From contig CM063290.1 of assembly GCA_032173965.1 (NCBI GenBank), positions 3,788,501-3,852,500 of the forward strand: DNA of 64,000 nt, in the 5' to 3' direction. The position numbers were made by a program, and so were the translations under genes. Of this stretch, positions 52,011 to 64,000 are shown piece after piece; position 1 is the first letter of the stretch, and each line of letters opens with the position of its first letter. Under the pieces are notes generated by a model. That model had not been told where the DNA came from. It did no database searches and saw nothing but the letters and a program-made list of their open reading frames with translations. The DNA comes from Sitta carolinensis. Lineage: Eukaryota > Chordata > Aves > Passeriformes > Sittidae.

Positions 52011-52134
52011 TTTCAAAAAGTTCACATTTCAGATCCTAAATTTCGGGATGAGAACTTTTGTCTCTTTTATTCTTGGATACTTTATATAGGGAGAATATAA
52101 ATACAGAGCAATGAGATATAAATAAGTGGTCTTG

Positions 52135-52235
52135 GCTGTTATACCACAGGACTGAGAGCTGGGGCTTCTTCTTATCTCTACCAAACAGTTTCTGCATGAC
52201 CTTGAAATTTCATTGCCAGTTATCTCAACATCCCT
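52135..52235 (+). mobile_element. Possible MIR-like SINE remnant
   Basis: The order GACTGAGAGCTGGGGCTTC, ATCTCTACCA, GCATGACCTTGAA, TTATCTCAACATC follows the MIR/tRNA-core SINE pattern (anticodon-side GACT...AGCC, AGCTCTACCACTTACTAGC, GTGTGACCTTGG, CTTAACCTC). It is strongly diverged and the assignment is tentative. Confidence 0.35.
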
Positions 52236-54077
52236 TGTTAGAAAACAGCTATCAAATATCTTATCACTCATCTTAGACAAGTGTCCCTTAAGTTTCTTTT
52301 TCAGGAATGTACCACATTCCAATACAATTCCATTCTGTAACTCAGATACTACAACAACTCTGTTTGTGACAGGTCAGATGATCAAAGACCCTGTTTGCTT
52401 TCAGAATCAGAAGAAAAATGTGTAACCAGTGGATTAGGAAAGGATCCCAAGCATAAAACATTTGAAGTAGTTGCAGGAATTGCAGTGGTCCATTTATACA
52501 TGGTTAAATGCAAGAAGTTCCCATTGTTTGGAGAAAGCAATATCAGGCATGCAACAGAAAGAAGGGAGGTGCAGTCAATTTCTCCAGGTATTGGCAAAAG
52601 GGAGTGTGGGACAGGGAGAGGCAGAGCACAAATTCCTCAGGAATCTCCTCTGGAACCCTTCACCTGTGGCTTGGCTACTGAGGTGAACTCAAACAACTGG
52701 AACTCATAGAAAAGCCTCTAACATCCACCAAAACAAATCCAGATCCTCCATACTGACGGCCAGGCACCTCTAATGAGCTCACTTCAGGATGAATAACTTA
52801 TATCCCCAATATGCATCTCATTTCCTACTACACTTTTTAAACAAGAAATCACGGAAACAATTGTGAAGCGACCAAAGCAAAGCATGGCACTAACCAGTTG
52901 AATTAGCACTCAAAGCTCAGGTATGCAAATCCACATCTAAGAAAGCCTCCTTTTTTTGTATGTGTTTTAAGTCAATTCTTTAGGTCCAGATACATGTCTC
53001 ATAATAAGCAAGAAAACCGGACAAACCTAATCTCAAGTATTCCCTGCATAGGTCCCAGCACAGGTCTCACACACATTTTGTGGTTGGGGCATGGCAAATC
53101 CACATTGCTAACATTCTTTCCTCTCCCATTATGAAGGGCTGGTGTGATAAAAAGGGGCATAGCACTGTAGGGGCTGCCCACATCCAAATCCAAGCACAAG
53201 ACAGCTGATTCAGCAATCCCCTGGTAGGTTATATGCAAAGGGTGGAAGAAATTTGCATCATTTGCCCAGGCTACAGCTAATAAATGTTGCTGTAGCTGTC
53301 AAATCAGATCCTGGGGATCCGCCAAAAAGCTGTGGGAGAAAATCCAGAGGAAGAACACGTAGGAGGAAATGAAAGCCAGTTGTGCTCCTGGTGTCCACAG
53401 CAGTTCTGAACTGCTCTTGTGCCAAAGCATTGCTTTGGGCAGAGACACCTTGGCCACACCAACCCCATCAGCCTCGGGGAAGGAGAAGGAACAAGAGCAC
53501 AGCCCATCCCTCTGCCAGCCTTGGGGAAGCACTGGAGATACCCAGCAAAGGCAGCCCTGGGGCTGGCAGAGCACTGGCACAGCCCTCCCAATGTGGGAAG
53601 GGCAGGAATATCACATGATTTTCACATTCCTGAGGTTGCAGGCTTGTCGTGCTAGACCATCATCACTATTCAGGTTTTGACATTTATCGAATAGCAGAAC
53701 CCAGAAATCCTTTGGCTACCAGCAATCCCTTGGTCTCACCCAGGCCTTGATGAAAAATATCTCAAGTCACCAAGGCTCTTTCCATAGACTCTCCATCTGG
53801 GTTCACAGCAGTTTCCCTCACTTCTTTTGTCTCCTGTTCAGTACAAAGTGTATTGATATTGATTTGGGGTTTGGGGGAAAGGAGGGAAGAAGGAGGAAAC
53901 CTCAATGTGGATGGCATAAGGAAATTTGATACAGCTTTGCAAAGTTCAGGTACTCCTTTTTTCAGTCACAAGGAAAGAAAATTGATGATGCCACAAGTTT
54001 AATGCTAATTGATTTATTACCTGCCTAAGCAAATCCTGGGCAATGCAATGGCAGGCTTAGACTTAAAGCAAATGATT

Positions 54078-54087
54078 TACAAGATAA
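54078..54087 (+). promoter_or_regulatory. Near-match to the EVI1 zinc-finger motif
   Basis: TACAAGATAA differs at one base from the published EVI1 N-terminal zinc-finger recognition core GACAAGATAA. EVI1 is the product of this locus, so autoregulation is imaginable, but such a match is not rare in AT-rich DNA. Confidence 0.25.
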
Positions 54088-55817
54088 TGTTTGACTCTGG
54101 GAAAGGGTAATCAGATCCAGATACAATGGATGATAGGATAATTGAGAAGAAATAAAAGAGGATAAATTGCCATGTGCTAATGAGCTTACAGGCCCTAATG
54201 GGGAGGACATCAGTTTTAACACTCAGGTTATGAGCTAGGAGCAAGGCTTTTTTTTCTTCAACAGCTAAAGATGTAGTGCTGAAACAAACCAAGATTAATG
54301 GTGTCCCACTCACTTACTTAGCCATTCTTTACACCTTCAGCAGCTTCCTGCACTAAATGTCTGGCTGTTTTTAAATCAGGTTTATACAAAGCAACTCCCT
54401 CTCTTGGAAGCCTATTACCTATTTCTAGGTTAAAGCACGTCTGTTGTTTGGGGATGAATGACTCAAAACAGCATTTCTCCCCCTTGCAGCACTGGCTGCC
54501 TGATGAGTTTGCAATGTCTTTGCAGGTCTCTTTAGGATCATAGGAATATTCTCAAGCCTTTATACGGTCTCACTGCACACAGGTTTTGAAGCAGTTGCCA
54601 GAGCAATGCTGTCTCACATCATGATTCATTTTTATATCTTTTTCTCCCTCCATCCCACATCACCACCTAGAACCAGGGACACTTTATTGGTATTTCTGAT
54701 TACTGCTGTAGCCATCTAAATTTTTCAGCAGGATGGGGGTCTCTCCAGCCCTGATGTAGAAATGCACTATAGGAATGGTGCTAGCCACAGAGTAATAAAA
54801 AGACAGTGCCGTGTGCTGTTATTGGTAAGGAATACAGAAATGAAGCACTTCCTTAGAGACCAAACCCATATTCCAGGGCAAGGCTTCCAACAAATGAAGT
54901 TTAATATGATGAATTGTGGTACAGTTCCAGAATGAATACAACTCTCAAAAATGCAGGTCAGCTGAAGCCTTTAAGTTACAATGTGCAGAACATGTCCAAT
55001 ACACAATTTTAAAGAGAAATAGTTCTAGTTAATATGCACAGAAGTATCCATAGCCCTTCTGAGTAAATGCACAGAGAGCCTTTTCCCTCTTTTTGCCATG
55101 CCGTGCCCTTTAGGCATCCAGACACTAATTAATTACAAACCCTGTGCAATTTCAGTGCAGGTAGCTCCTTTCCTATGGTAGGGGGAGGATGTCAGCAGGG
55201 AGCCCTGTAGACCCCACCAGCGCACAACCCACCACCCACACCAGGGAGCAAAACCCCGTGAGCAGAGGAGCAAAGGACAGTCTGTCCCACCAGGGATATT
55301 TGTGCTCCAAAGAGCAGCTCCAAGCTCTGCTCACTGAGTCACCTTTCACTGTCCTGACCCAGATTTTAACATTTGCTTTAGAATTAGAAACACGGATCAT
55401 AAAACCACAAGTTAGTAAACACAATCATTTGGGGATGGTACTGCTCGTGGAGGCAGGGATGGAAAACACACCTTTCCCCATGAACTAAAATCTAAAGCCT
55501 GGATCAAGATTCTTGAAATGTAGATGGAGCTGGCACTAAATACAAGTACAATGATGGCTGTCCCACTGTAAGGAGAGACGTGGTAACAAATTGGTTCAAG
55601 CATTTCTGCAGGAAAGCAGGAACTAGCTCCTATCCAAGATCATCCCGTTCTCCCCCGAACACCTTATCAAGTATCCCCTGGAGCTAAGCTATTGTCACCT
55701 TGAAGCAAGAATGATTTCACGTCAAAGTAAACAAGGCTTTCCAAGTTTCTTTCACTGAAAAGTCTCTGGTCTACTTGTAAAACAAAAAAGAACAACTAAA
55801 AAGGATAAATATTAAAT

Positions 55818-55848
55818 GTCTTAACATATTACAAGTCTTAACATATTA
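55818..55848. repeat. 14-bp direct repeat, period 17
   Basis: GTCTTAACATATTA occurs at 55818-55831 and 55835-55848, separated by CAA. Confidence 0.95.
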
Positions 55849-56400
55849 GCATGTTCCTTCAGGGAAACCAGCCTGGAGCGGCAGACTTGAAATGGCTGCA
55901 ATTAGTACAAGGATTGTTCTACTTGAAGCAACTTGCCTTTTCTGTTTGAGAGGAACACACAGTGTGAGCTCCCTGTTCTGCTATCGGGCACTTACTGTAC
56001 AAGCAAACAGGATATGATAGGTGTGACTCCAGTAATTATCCCTATTCACTCTTACAGATAAAATATGGGTTTAATATGCTGGGAGAAAAAAAAGGTCAGT
56101 TGAATATTGAAGAGATTGCTTGTTTGCTTGTAGGCATTGATGTTGATTTTTATTTTATCTACTGATTCTGTAGCTTTGAGACAGTTACAGCAGATCCAGC
56201 TCCCACTTCCACAGCCATGGCAGTTTTTCTGTTGATGCTGAAGTTGAACTAAATCCCAGTGACCTGCATATACAAATTCCTTTCCCTCTGTGGAACCTTC
56301 TAACATTTATCTACCAAAACCAAATTTAATTCTAGGCATAAAATTAAAATAAACATTTGCTCTTCTGAGATGCCAGCTTCAAGTTTCTGGTTGTCTATCA

Positions 56401-56420
56401 CACCAGCACACATGCTGGTG
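56401..56420. other. 8-bp perfect hairpin, 4-base loop
   Basis: CACCAGCA, loop CACA, TGCTGGTG. The stem does not extend further, so it is too short for a miRNA precursor. Confidence 0.9.
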
Positions 56421-57429
56421 CTCCACTTTCAGCTCCAGCCCCTTCCCAGCACCAAAGCATATCCTCACTTAGGAGGATCCTGTAATACTGCAAATGCCCA
56501 GCAGAGCTGAGGTACATTGCAGCGAGCCTGAGCTTTGTTGTATGCACACCTCACACAAATTCAGCCATGGCTCACACTCGGTCCCACTCCCTCCAGTGCC
56601 ACCCTGCTCCTCCCTTCACTGCTGTCCACAAATACCCTTAACGCTTGTCCTTGTATTGAGCCTCACATGGGAGAGCAACAGCCAGAGGTGTTAGCAAGCA
56701 GAGGAACAGAGCTGAACACCCAAATCATTCAGTTCCTGTTGGAAAGGCAGCATTTGTGCCTCACATGGCCTGACTGTGCTTGTACTCAAATGAAGAGGTG
56801 GACAGGGAGACTTACAGGGAATTGTTGCTATTTGCACATAACAGCACGAGGCTTTTTGAACAGCAGACAAAAATGACAGGAGGACAGAAAGACAGCAGGA
56901 CTTCCTCTACACCAAACTGAAATCACCAGGGTTTCAGAGACCAAGGACCCCACTGGTCAGAGGTGGAAAGGCACTGAGCCACCAAGGCATCCTACACCGG
57001 CAAAAGCAGGAACTGGGACCTTTGTGCAGCCACATGGCAATGCTGAAAACACAACAGACCCTCTCTAAGTACTGTCGTATGGATGTTCTTGGCCTTAAAT
57101 TTCATCTCATCTATGTCTAGAGGCACACTTCCCCTTAAACATTTATAATACATTGGAATATTTTGTTTGCAGGTCTTGTCTGGTTTTTATTTTAACATTA
57201 TTCCCTACAGCAACCAATCCCCCAGCCTGCAACCACCACATTGGCATCCAAGGACACACACACTCAGTGGGAGCACTACACCTTTCTTGTCTGTAGCAGA
57301 CCTCTATTGAGGCAAAACCTTCTATTAAGTCACAGCTTTTCTCCCAAGTCCTTCAAATCTGCCTCACTGGAACCTGTGACACAGTCTTACACCGATCAAA
57401 CAGAGGGTGTATTTTGGGAGACCAGCTCT

Positions 57430-57960
57430 CAAGGTCAGCACTGTGCTGACCCTATGGAGTGTGGCTGCAGAGCAGCATCCCCTGCTGCAGACCCTGAGGA
57501 GAGCTCTCTGCTGCAGGACCATTTCCACAGCTCCTGCCTGCGGCGGCGCAGGGCAGCTGCCTCCTTCCCACAGTGCTGTGGCAGGAAATATTTCATCCTC
57601 CCGCAGCTGTGCCAACATTTCCAGAGTGCCTTGGCTCTGTAAAAGCAGGCTTTCTGACCCTGCATTTGGCATGAGGAAGAGGCACAAGCAGGCTCATAGC
57701 TGGGCCAGAGCAGCCCTGCTGCACACTCGCCTGGCCCCAGTGTGACCAGCACCGCTCTGGCTGCTGGCACTGGGATGAGCCCAGCAGGGTCCCCAGTGCC
57801 CAGAGCACACAGACAGAGCTGCTGCAGGAGCAAACACCCAGCTGCATGCATGCCCAGCCACAGCACCAGGGAAGGTGCCAGCTCGAGTCCCCTCTGACAG
57901 GCTTGGAACATCGAACACCAAAAAACCAGAGGGATCCTGGGCCAGCACGCTGGAAGGGGG
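57430..57960. other. GC-rich intronic patch
   Basis: A local rise in G+C with GCGGCGGCGCAGG near 57540. Overlapping open frames exist on both strands, the longest on the minus strand (57435-57980, 181 codons). The predicted proteins are Cys/Ala/Leu/Ser-rich without a recognisable domain, which is what GC-rich random DNA gives. It is neither an exon nor a repeat that I know. Confidence 0.5.
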
Positions 57961-57967
57961 AGCAGAA

Positions 57968-58105
57968 AACCTGGATTCACGTCTCTACTCCATTTGTTTT
58001 CCCACAGGAACAGGTAGTTCTTAACTCAGCTAATTTTTAAAACAGTCTCCTGCCTGCTTGGTGCCTCAGTTTGCCATCCATGTAAAGGGGATCGTTTTCA
58101 TTGCC
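57968..58105 (+). mobile_element. MIR-like SINE remnant
   Basis: CCTGGATTCACGTCTCTACTCC (57970 on) aligns with the MIR tRNA-derived B-box region, and GTGCCTCAGTTTGCC (58061-58075) followed by TGTAAAGGGGAT (58081-58092) matches the MIR core 'TGCCTCAGTTTCC...TGTAAAATGGGGAT' in the right order and spacing. MIR copies are ancient and survive in amniote genomes as diverged fragments like this. The family match is from memory. Confidence 0.55.
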
Positions 58106-58859
58106 TTTTTAATCCCAATTTATACCCCAGGACTACACACATTCAAGACAACAAATACTATGTACATGGAGCAACTGGTGCAACTGTCCCTGACCTCACT
58201 GCAGGCATCCACCTGCCTCACCAGTAATGACAAAGTGATAATCTTAACACTTCCCACTCCCATAGATTTTATTTTTTTTTTTAACTGATCTTGCTAGCAC
58301 ACCAAATTTATTATTAGCTACCAGAAAACCATTTACAATAAATAAAATTTAAACAGCTGAGTCTGCTTTGGACTTTTTAAAATAAACATCTCAAACCCAG
58401 ATATTGAATATAATTCCAAAACTTTTTTTGGAGGTGGGGGATTTGAAAAATAATTTCATCTGAGGTGTTAGCTCATACATCAGTGATTTCAGCTTGATGC
58501 CACTAGAAGCGAGCGAGATGCAATGTTTTGAGAAACAGAATGAATAATGGAAACATCAGCTCAGGCCTGACCCTGGGTGTGGAGGCACTGCTGTGCTGGG
58601 CTACAGCCCCACTGCCTCTGCTGCAGCCAGCAGGTAAAGTTCAGCACAGGGAAATGCACAAGGGGGTGGGGAAAAAAAATAGAATAATAGTGTAGAGCAT
58701 GGATAAGCCATACACAGATATTGGTAATTTCAAATAGGTACTTCTCAGAGGAGCTGTACTGCACACCTTTGACCTTTAACTGGAGTGCTCAAACATTGCT
58801 TGTAATGATGACTACCAATGAAAGTCCTATGCTGTGCTTGGCTGCACTTTCTATATGAG

Positions 58860-59560
58860 TGCCAGCAGTAAGATAAATGATAAACTGGTTCACTGGAGTA
58901 CTAGTGGTTTGGGGGCTATTGATTTTTGGTCCATTCTCTTTAAAAGTGAGATCTAAAAAGTTGACAGAGGGTCATTAATTTCATCATATACTTGTCGACT
59001 CATCCATAACCAATCCAGGGGCTGAGTGCGCTTGTCACTCTCTGTTTGCACTTTATTTGTTTAGGTTTTCTTTGTGATTCTACATTTTTCCCCTTTATTT
59101 CAGCTTTATGTGCCTGCTGTTATTCCTTTTTCCCCTCCAAATGAGCACCTCCCTTTGCACTCCTACTGAAAAATGTTCTCTTATAATATATTTATATTAT
59201 AAATAAATTCAGTGGCTTCATTATCGAATCTGTGCTAGGAGAGGAAGTCACCTCTGTTTAGTGCTATTCATTTAAAAAGAAAAAGAACTGCTATAAAATT
59301 CATCAATCTTAATTGTGCAATCTGAAGGATTTTGATTGAATAAACACTTGTCTGAAGACTTCAGGGTCTTGTTTGAAAGACACATTAAGAAAAGAGTTGG
59401 AGAATGTTTCCCTTATGAAGTTCCATAGGTCCATGACAGCGTTCTCAGGTGACAGGGAAAAGACTGAATTCAAATAAACATATGACCATAATTAGCAGAG
59501 TTCCCTGCCTTGTCCTTCTGATTAAGCCCTTAGCAACTCTTTGCAAACCATTAACTAAGA
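58860..59560. promoter_or_regulatory. Candidate conserved non-coding block
   Basis: Repeat-free sequence with a MEIS-type TGACAG at 58962-58967, then GTCATTAATTTCATC, a CpG-bearing CTTGTCGACTC, CCAATCC and TGAGTGCGCTTG, followed by AT-rich DNA to about 59.56 kb. Enhancer-like by motif mix; inference only. Confidence 0.35.
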
Positions 59561-61009
59561 AAATATTTTACTAAATCTTACTACTAAAAAAAAAAAAGCC
59601 TTCCTGGCTTATCCTATCTTTCACACACTGACAATATACAGAAAATTCTCCTTAATCATTGTATAATAACAACTGGATATGAAAATCTAAGACCAGAGGA
59701 ATACTTTATACACCTAATGGATAAATATCCTCAGAAGGAAGTTATTCATGCACAGGAACTGCAAGTTTTACCAGCTCAAGTTAGTTAAGTGTATTTCTAG
59801 GTAATAGTGTCATCTGTCTCCCAACACCAAGTTCATCTACACTGTCTTTCATTGGGAGCCCAACAGAAGAGTGTATGCAGGAAGGAAAAGAAAGTGTGAT
59901 TAACTACTACAGGCGATGGCAGAAAATTCCAGCATTAATAATATCACAACTTGCCAGTAAATCTCTCTTTTATAGGTAAAGAAATACATTTCTACTTTAA
60001 AGTGTGTTTTTATATACCCTTGAGTGCCCAACTAGTTAAACTACCAAGGGAGCTCTACATGATTTAGAAGTTAATCCTTCAAATGGCTAACAATTGAATG
60101 CCTCAGCTATTTGTAGTTTCCTACCGCTGGCTAATTTCATTTTTGTTTCATGTGTTCAGTAGCAAGCTCTCATTGTTCAGAGCTCTGACACCGAGGTTGT
60201 AAATGTAGTTAATTTAGTTAAAATGAGGCTGAGAACATTCACACTGTGTTCAGCTTGCTATGACTAGGCCTGGTAGAAGTTGAGGTGGATATGCCTGGAG
60301 ACCAAAGAAACGGGAAAAAAATAAAAATTAAGAGAAAGCAGGCAAAGGAGATGATCCAAATTTGCCAAATTCAGGAGCATTAAACAGCCTTTTTAAATAA
60401 AAAAAAAAGCAAATCAACTTTAAGGTTACTGCTTTGTGGGCCAAAAAATCCGAATATGTTAAAATATTGAACTATCAAGTGATTTACCAGTGAGTCTGGC
60501 TTTCTGGGCCTGCCTTTATCAGTTCCTCTGCTTTTGCCAACAGCAAATCCCATCAATCCCCATCCTTTCTCCAAACCCCCTCTTGTCTGATTGGCACTTG
60601 CAGAGGTCAGAAGACTCATAAGTGCTCAAAAATACTTACAGCAGTTGGTGCCCAGCTCCTCAGTGCCCATGCTGGGAACACAGACTGAGCCAAGATGTCC
60701 CTTGGTTGGGTCCCAGCTCTAAAGGGGACTCTCTTAAATGACATGAAATTCCTCAAAATATCAAAATTTTTTTCTGGCTTGGCACGAACAGCTGGATCTG
60801 TGCAACCACTGACCACTTTTCCCATTCACATCCCCAAATATATGATGCAATGTAGGTTGAACACGCTCTTGACCTCACCAGAGCCTGTTCTCGTGGGGAA
60901 CAGGACCCCCAAATCTCATGCCCAGGGCTGCAAAAATGGGGCCAGAGCCAGAGAAAGGCTCAGCAGATCTGGCACTTCTTTGCTGCCTTTCCCAACTTGA
61001 ACAAGCAGC

Positions 61010-61450
61010 TTCTTAAAATCCTAATTATAGTCTTGATTAATAGATATTAGAACACAGCTCCTGTTTGCCTGTAATTATATTTGACACAGAGATACAAATC
61101 AGCAGTTTAACACACTGGAATAGGATTCATAGGATTTTATAGGATTATGGACATATACATTTTTATTAAAGCTCTATTGGTTTCTCTTTAGCATTCATCA
61201 AATCTCTCCCTTTATACAGAGATAAATATATCTTTTTTTTTTTTCCAGAAAGTCATTAATTTTGGAGTTTGAGAAAAATGAAATAGACGAAGTGGGTAAT
61301 TTTTCACACTTAGAATAATTTCTCTATGATATTATGACTTTTTCTTGCACTGCTCAGGGAGATTAATATGGGCTGTTATTTTCTCCACTAATTGGCTTTA
61401 CAGATAGCCATGGGAGATAGCACCTGATAAAGCCAAACAAGAGAGAAAAA
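61010..61450. promoter_or_regulatory. Candidate conserved element with three GATA cores
   Basis: AT-rich repeat-free block with CTAATTATAG and GATTAATAG near 61021-61043 and GTCATTAATTT near 61252. Three GATA cores are clustered in 29 bases: AGATAG 61402-61407, AGATAG 61415-61420 and TGATAA 61425-61430. GATA-type clusters are expected of haematopoietic enhancers, and MECOM is a haematopoietic gene. Function is inferred. The rest of 59.6-64.0 kb shows nothing recognisable. Confidence 0.4.
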
Positions 61451-64000
61451 TGTTAACAGCACTAAGCTGTCCCATAACAAGGGGGTCTATTCATTAAGAA
61501 GCAATATTCTATTACAGAAGATTTTTGAACAGATTTTTTAAATAAGTGGAGTTTGCACTAAAACCCAAAAATGGATTATTCTTGATTGTCCCTTTCCCTA
61601 AAGCACTCCAGGTATGTAAGGTGGCATGAACACATACACCTAAATCACAGATAAGGCACCAGCACAGGGTCTGAACAGCTCTTATCAATAAGGACAAAGA
61701 GTGACACCTCTAGCATAAAATGAAATTAATAAGTAGTGTCACACAATCATCACAAGCACTTCCCTTGAACCCAATGCTTTATCTAAAGCTGCAAAGCAGG
61801 CAGAAAACTATGTCTGAGCTCTGACTAAAACACAAGCCAGCAACAGGTATTGGGGATAAAAGAACACTCAAAAAATGATGCAATTCTCCCTTATCGACAA
61901 CCAGAGCACTTTATTAGCAGCTTGAAGAGAGCAATAACCCCTCTGAGGAACCTGCTATTCCTGCAGCACAAATGCCCCCTCCATGCACCAAGCTGGCACA
62001 TCTCACTCCACTGACATTTGGATGTGGGGATAAATCCCACCCCATTCACCACCAGCCCACTCAGACCTGCTGTGTGTGACACCAAACCCCACAAATACCT
62101 CGACACAGGAGGCTCCATTTGGAGCAGCACAGCTGGGAATTTCTGCAAATATTTTTCCAACCTAAAACCCTTGTGCTCAGCAGCCAACATGTTAAATCAG
62201 CACTTTGAAAATAAAGCAGCTCTGGATTTCTACCTAGGAGCGACTGCTTCCAGTGTCTCTTCCATCAAAGCAGGTCAGTTAAACACTTATGTATTTAACC
62301 AAAAATCCCACACAACACTAGGTATAAATCCTCAGCGTGATATTTGAGAGGGACATTAAAGGAACAATCACTCCAGGTGAGTTTTAGCTTGGTGGAAGGC
62401 AGGATCTACTCACAGGGACTCTGAGCAGCTGGTATTTCATTTCTCCTCAGCTCTGCCTGGCCTCTAGGTCCTCCACCTGTGTGCCAGTGAAGGTACAAAG
62501 AGTGTCTGCTCCACTAAGTCTCCCCCAGGTACATTTTATATTTATAAGCATTATTGATACTTTAGGAGAGCAACATGGAGCAATTCAGGTTCCCATGATA
62601 GTAATTACTGAAGACATTTAATATTCTTAAACAAGAGAATAAGATTCATAGGCATAGGTTTGTGGCTCTGGCCTTTACTCCATTGCTATTATTTCTTTTC
62701 CTAATCAGGTTTTCCACTATTTAAACATATAAATAGGTGGTACTGAAAGGATCAAAGTAAAAAAAATTAACAAGAGAGATACTGAGCACTAAGCCTCTAG
62801 CCTCATACTGGTCACTCCTACCAACTGAGAAAGACAAGATGCTTGTGGAAGACAGGAAAAGCCAAAGTACCACAACAAACAATCAACATGTAAGCACACA
62901 ATTTTTGATCTAATGATTTGTTCCCTGGGTGCTTTGCTATGATAAAACATTGAAAATCACCTTAAGAAAACTCTGCTCAGTTACAGAGGCACAACTCCCA
63001 CTCTCCCCACTGAGTGTATTAACTGTGCCACTCCACTCATGGAGAAGATCCCTGGGAACACAGCAGGAGCAGCAGAGCACTGCCCAAAGAGCTTCCTGAG
63101 GATCTCTCCCTCCTGCTGTATCCTTCTCCAGTACAGACCCCTCTTGAAAAATCATCAGGCAACAGCAACAAATTCAAATACAGACTTTCCTCTAGAGTCA
63201 CAGCCACTCAGATTAAGACTTGCATTTGAGATTACTTTAAGATTCACTTCTTAATTAAAAAAATAAAAAATAAAACCAAACAACTAAAGAAAAGAAGTTA
63301 GAAGAAGTTGAAAGACATCTTTAAAGCAATTCAAAGAAAAAAATGCCATTAAAATTTCTACCTGCCTGTTTTGCTGGCTGGTTTCAGAGCAGCCCCATGC
63401 AGCCAGAAATTAGCACAGGGTCAGGACACAAGAGGCCAGTTACCACTTTAACATTAAGAGAAAAGAGGAAAGTTTTTTTACAGATGCATGAAATATAGAG
63501 TGAAAAGCCAAAAGATTGTTACTCAATTAAAGTTACCAAATTTTATAAACCAGGACTAGAGGAAGTTTAAAACTTTTGCACAAGAACTTAGTTTAAGCAC
63601 TTAGAATAAATAAAATGAGCAAAATTACCTACTTACTTGAGAAGCAGGAAAGGAGCTTTAACTTCCACTACAGCCACTAGCCAGAAACTCCTGAGCCTCC
63701 TCACCCCATTTTATATTTGCCTTTCAAAGCTGAATTGGGTGAGCTGTGTAACTTGAACACCTGAAAACGCCAGTGGTAATGAGCAGGCTGAGCCCTTCTA
63801 TGCCAGGCAGGGGACACAGCTCAGGCTGTGCCTAAATTTAATGCCCTGATATTTAAACCCTACATATAAAAAATTTAATATGCATATAATGTATATAAAA
63901 ATGTAAATTAACACCAGTAATCAAAAAGAACCACCAGTACTTAAGAAAAAAATAAAATAATAATAAAAAAGAAAGACTTGGAGCCACACAGGTGCAACCC

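Larger units (their letters stand above)
17448..64000 (-). other. MECOM: MECOM intron upstream of the PR-domain exon (partial)
   Basis: The stretch lies between the exon acceptor and the first MECOM exon, which must be beyond 64000 because no start exon encoding the expected N-terminus (beginning MRSK in vertebrate MECOM) is seen here. It is mostly unique AT-rich DNA. Recognised items are listed separately: A runs at 18.1-18.3, 25.6 and 28.8 kb, tandem duplications at 19.75 and 20.82 kb, a CR1 piece at 25.9 kb, SINE-like remnants at 52.1 and 58.0 kb, a GC-rich patch at 57.4-57.96 kb and several enhancer-like stretches. No gene nested on either strand could be supported. Confidence 0.8.

Noticed and set aside
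57435..57980. 181-codon minus-strand open frame
   Set aside because: The residues (Cys, Ala, Leu, Ser, Trp) reflect local GC richness. I see no motif, and other frames are also open here.
1..64000. CRISPR arrays, operons, phage or other prokaryotic systems
   Set aside because: No spaced repeats or clustered long frames; the exon-intron structure and repeat types are vertebrate.

Overview
The window is vertebrate nuclear DNA, almost certainly from a bird. It is AT-rich and carries long homopolymers and microsatellites. It has no prokaryote-style gene packing, and only one open frame shows a recognisable protein. That protein identifies the locus as MECOM (MDS1 and EVI1 complex locus, PRDM3), transcribed on the minus strand. 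The bird assignment rests on one CR1 LINE 3'-end fragment near 25.9 kb, low repeat density and a couple of worn ancient-SINE remnants; another sauropsid is not formally excluded.

Layout in gene orientation (minus strand, right to left): positions 64000-17430 are intron upstream of the exon, 17429-17080 are the exon that opens the PR (SET-like) domain (exon 2 in the mammalian MDS1-EVI1 numbering), and 17079-1 are the following intron. The exon has clean splice sites (polypyrimidine tract plus AG upstream, GAG/GTAAGA downstream) and encodes 116 complete codons plus two bases of a split codon. No first exon, zinc-finger exon or other gene was found. The start-methionine exon should lie beyond 64000 and the rest of the PR domain beyond position 1.

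The remaining DNA is intronic. What can be supported there is a long (TA)n array (5.0 kb), several 18-36 bp A or T runs, a CpG-rich patch (11.28-11.72 kb), short perfect hairpins and palindromes, two separate 23-bp tandem duplications, one CR1 fragment and two probable MIR-like SINE remnants. There are also about a dozen repeat-free, AT-rich stretches dense in homeodomain, PBX/MEIS, FOX or GATA cores that look like conserved non-coding elements. The last group is inference: MECOM introns are known to carry many developmental enhancers, but conservation cannot be tested from one sequence.

I found no novel multi-gene system. The points most worth checking are the small insertion and read-through tail of the MECOM exon, the CpG-rich intronic patch, and the candidate enhancers, a few of which contain near-matches to the EVI1 zinc-finger motif.
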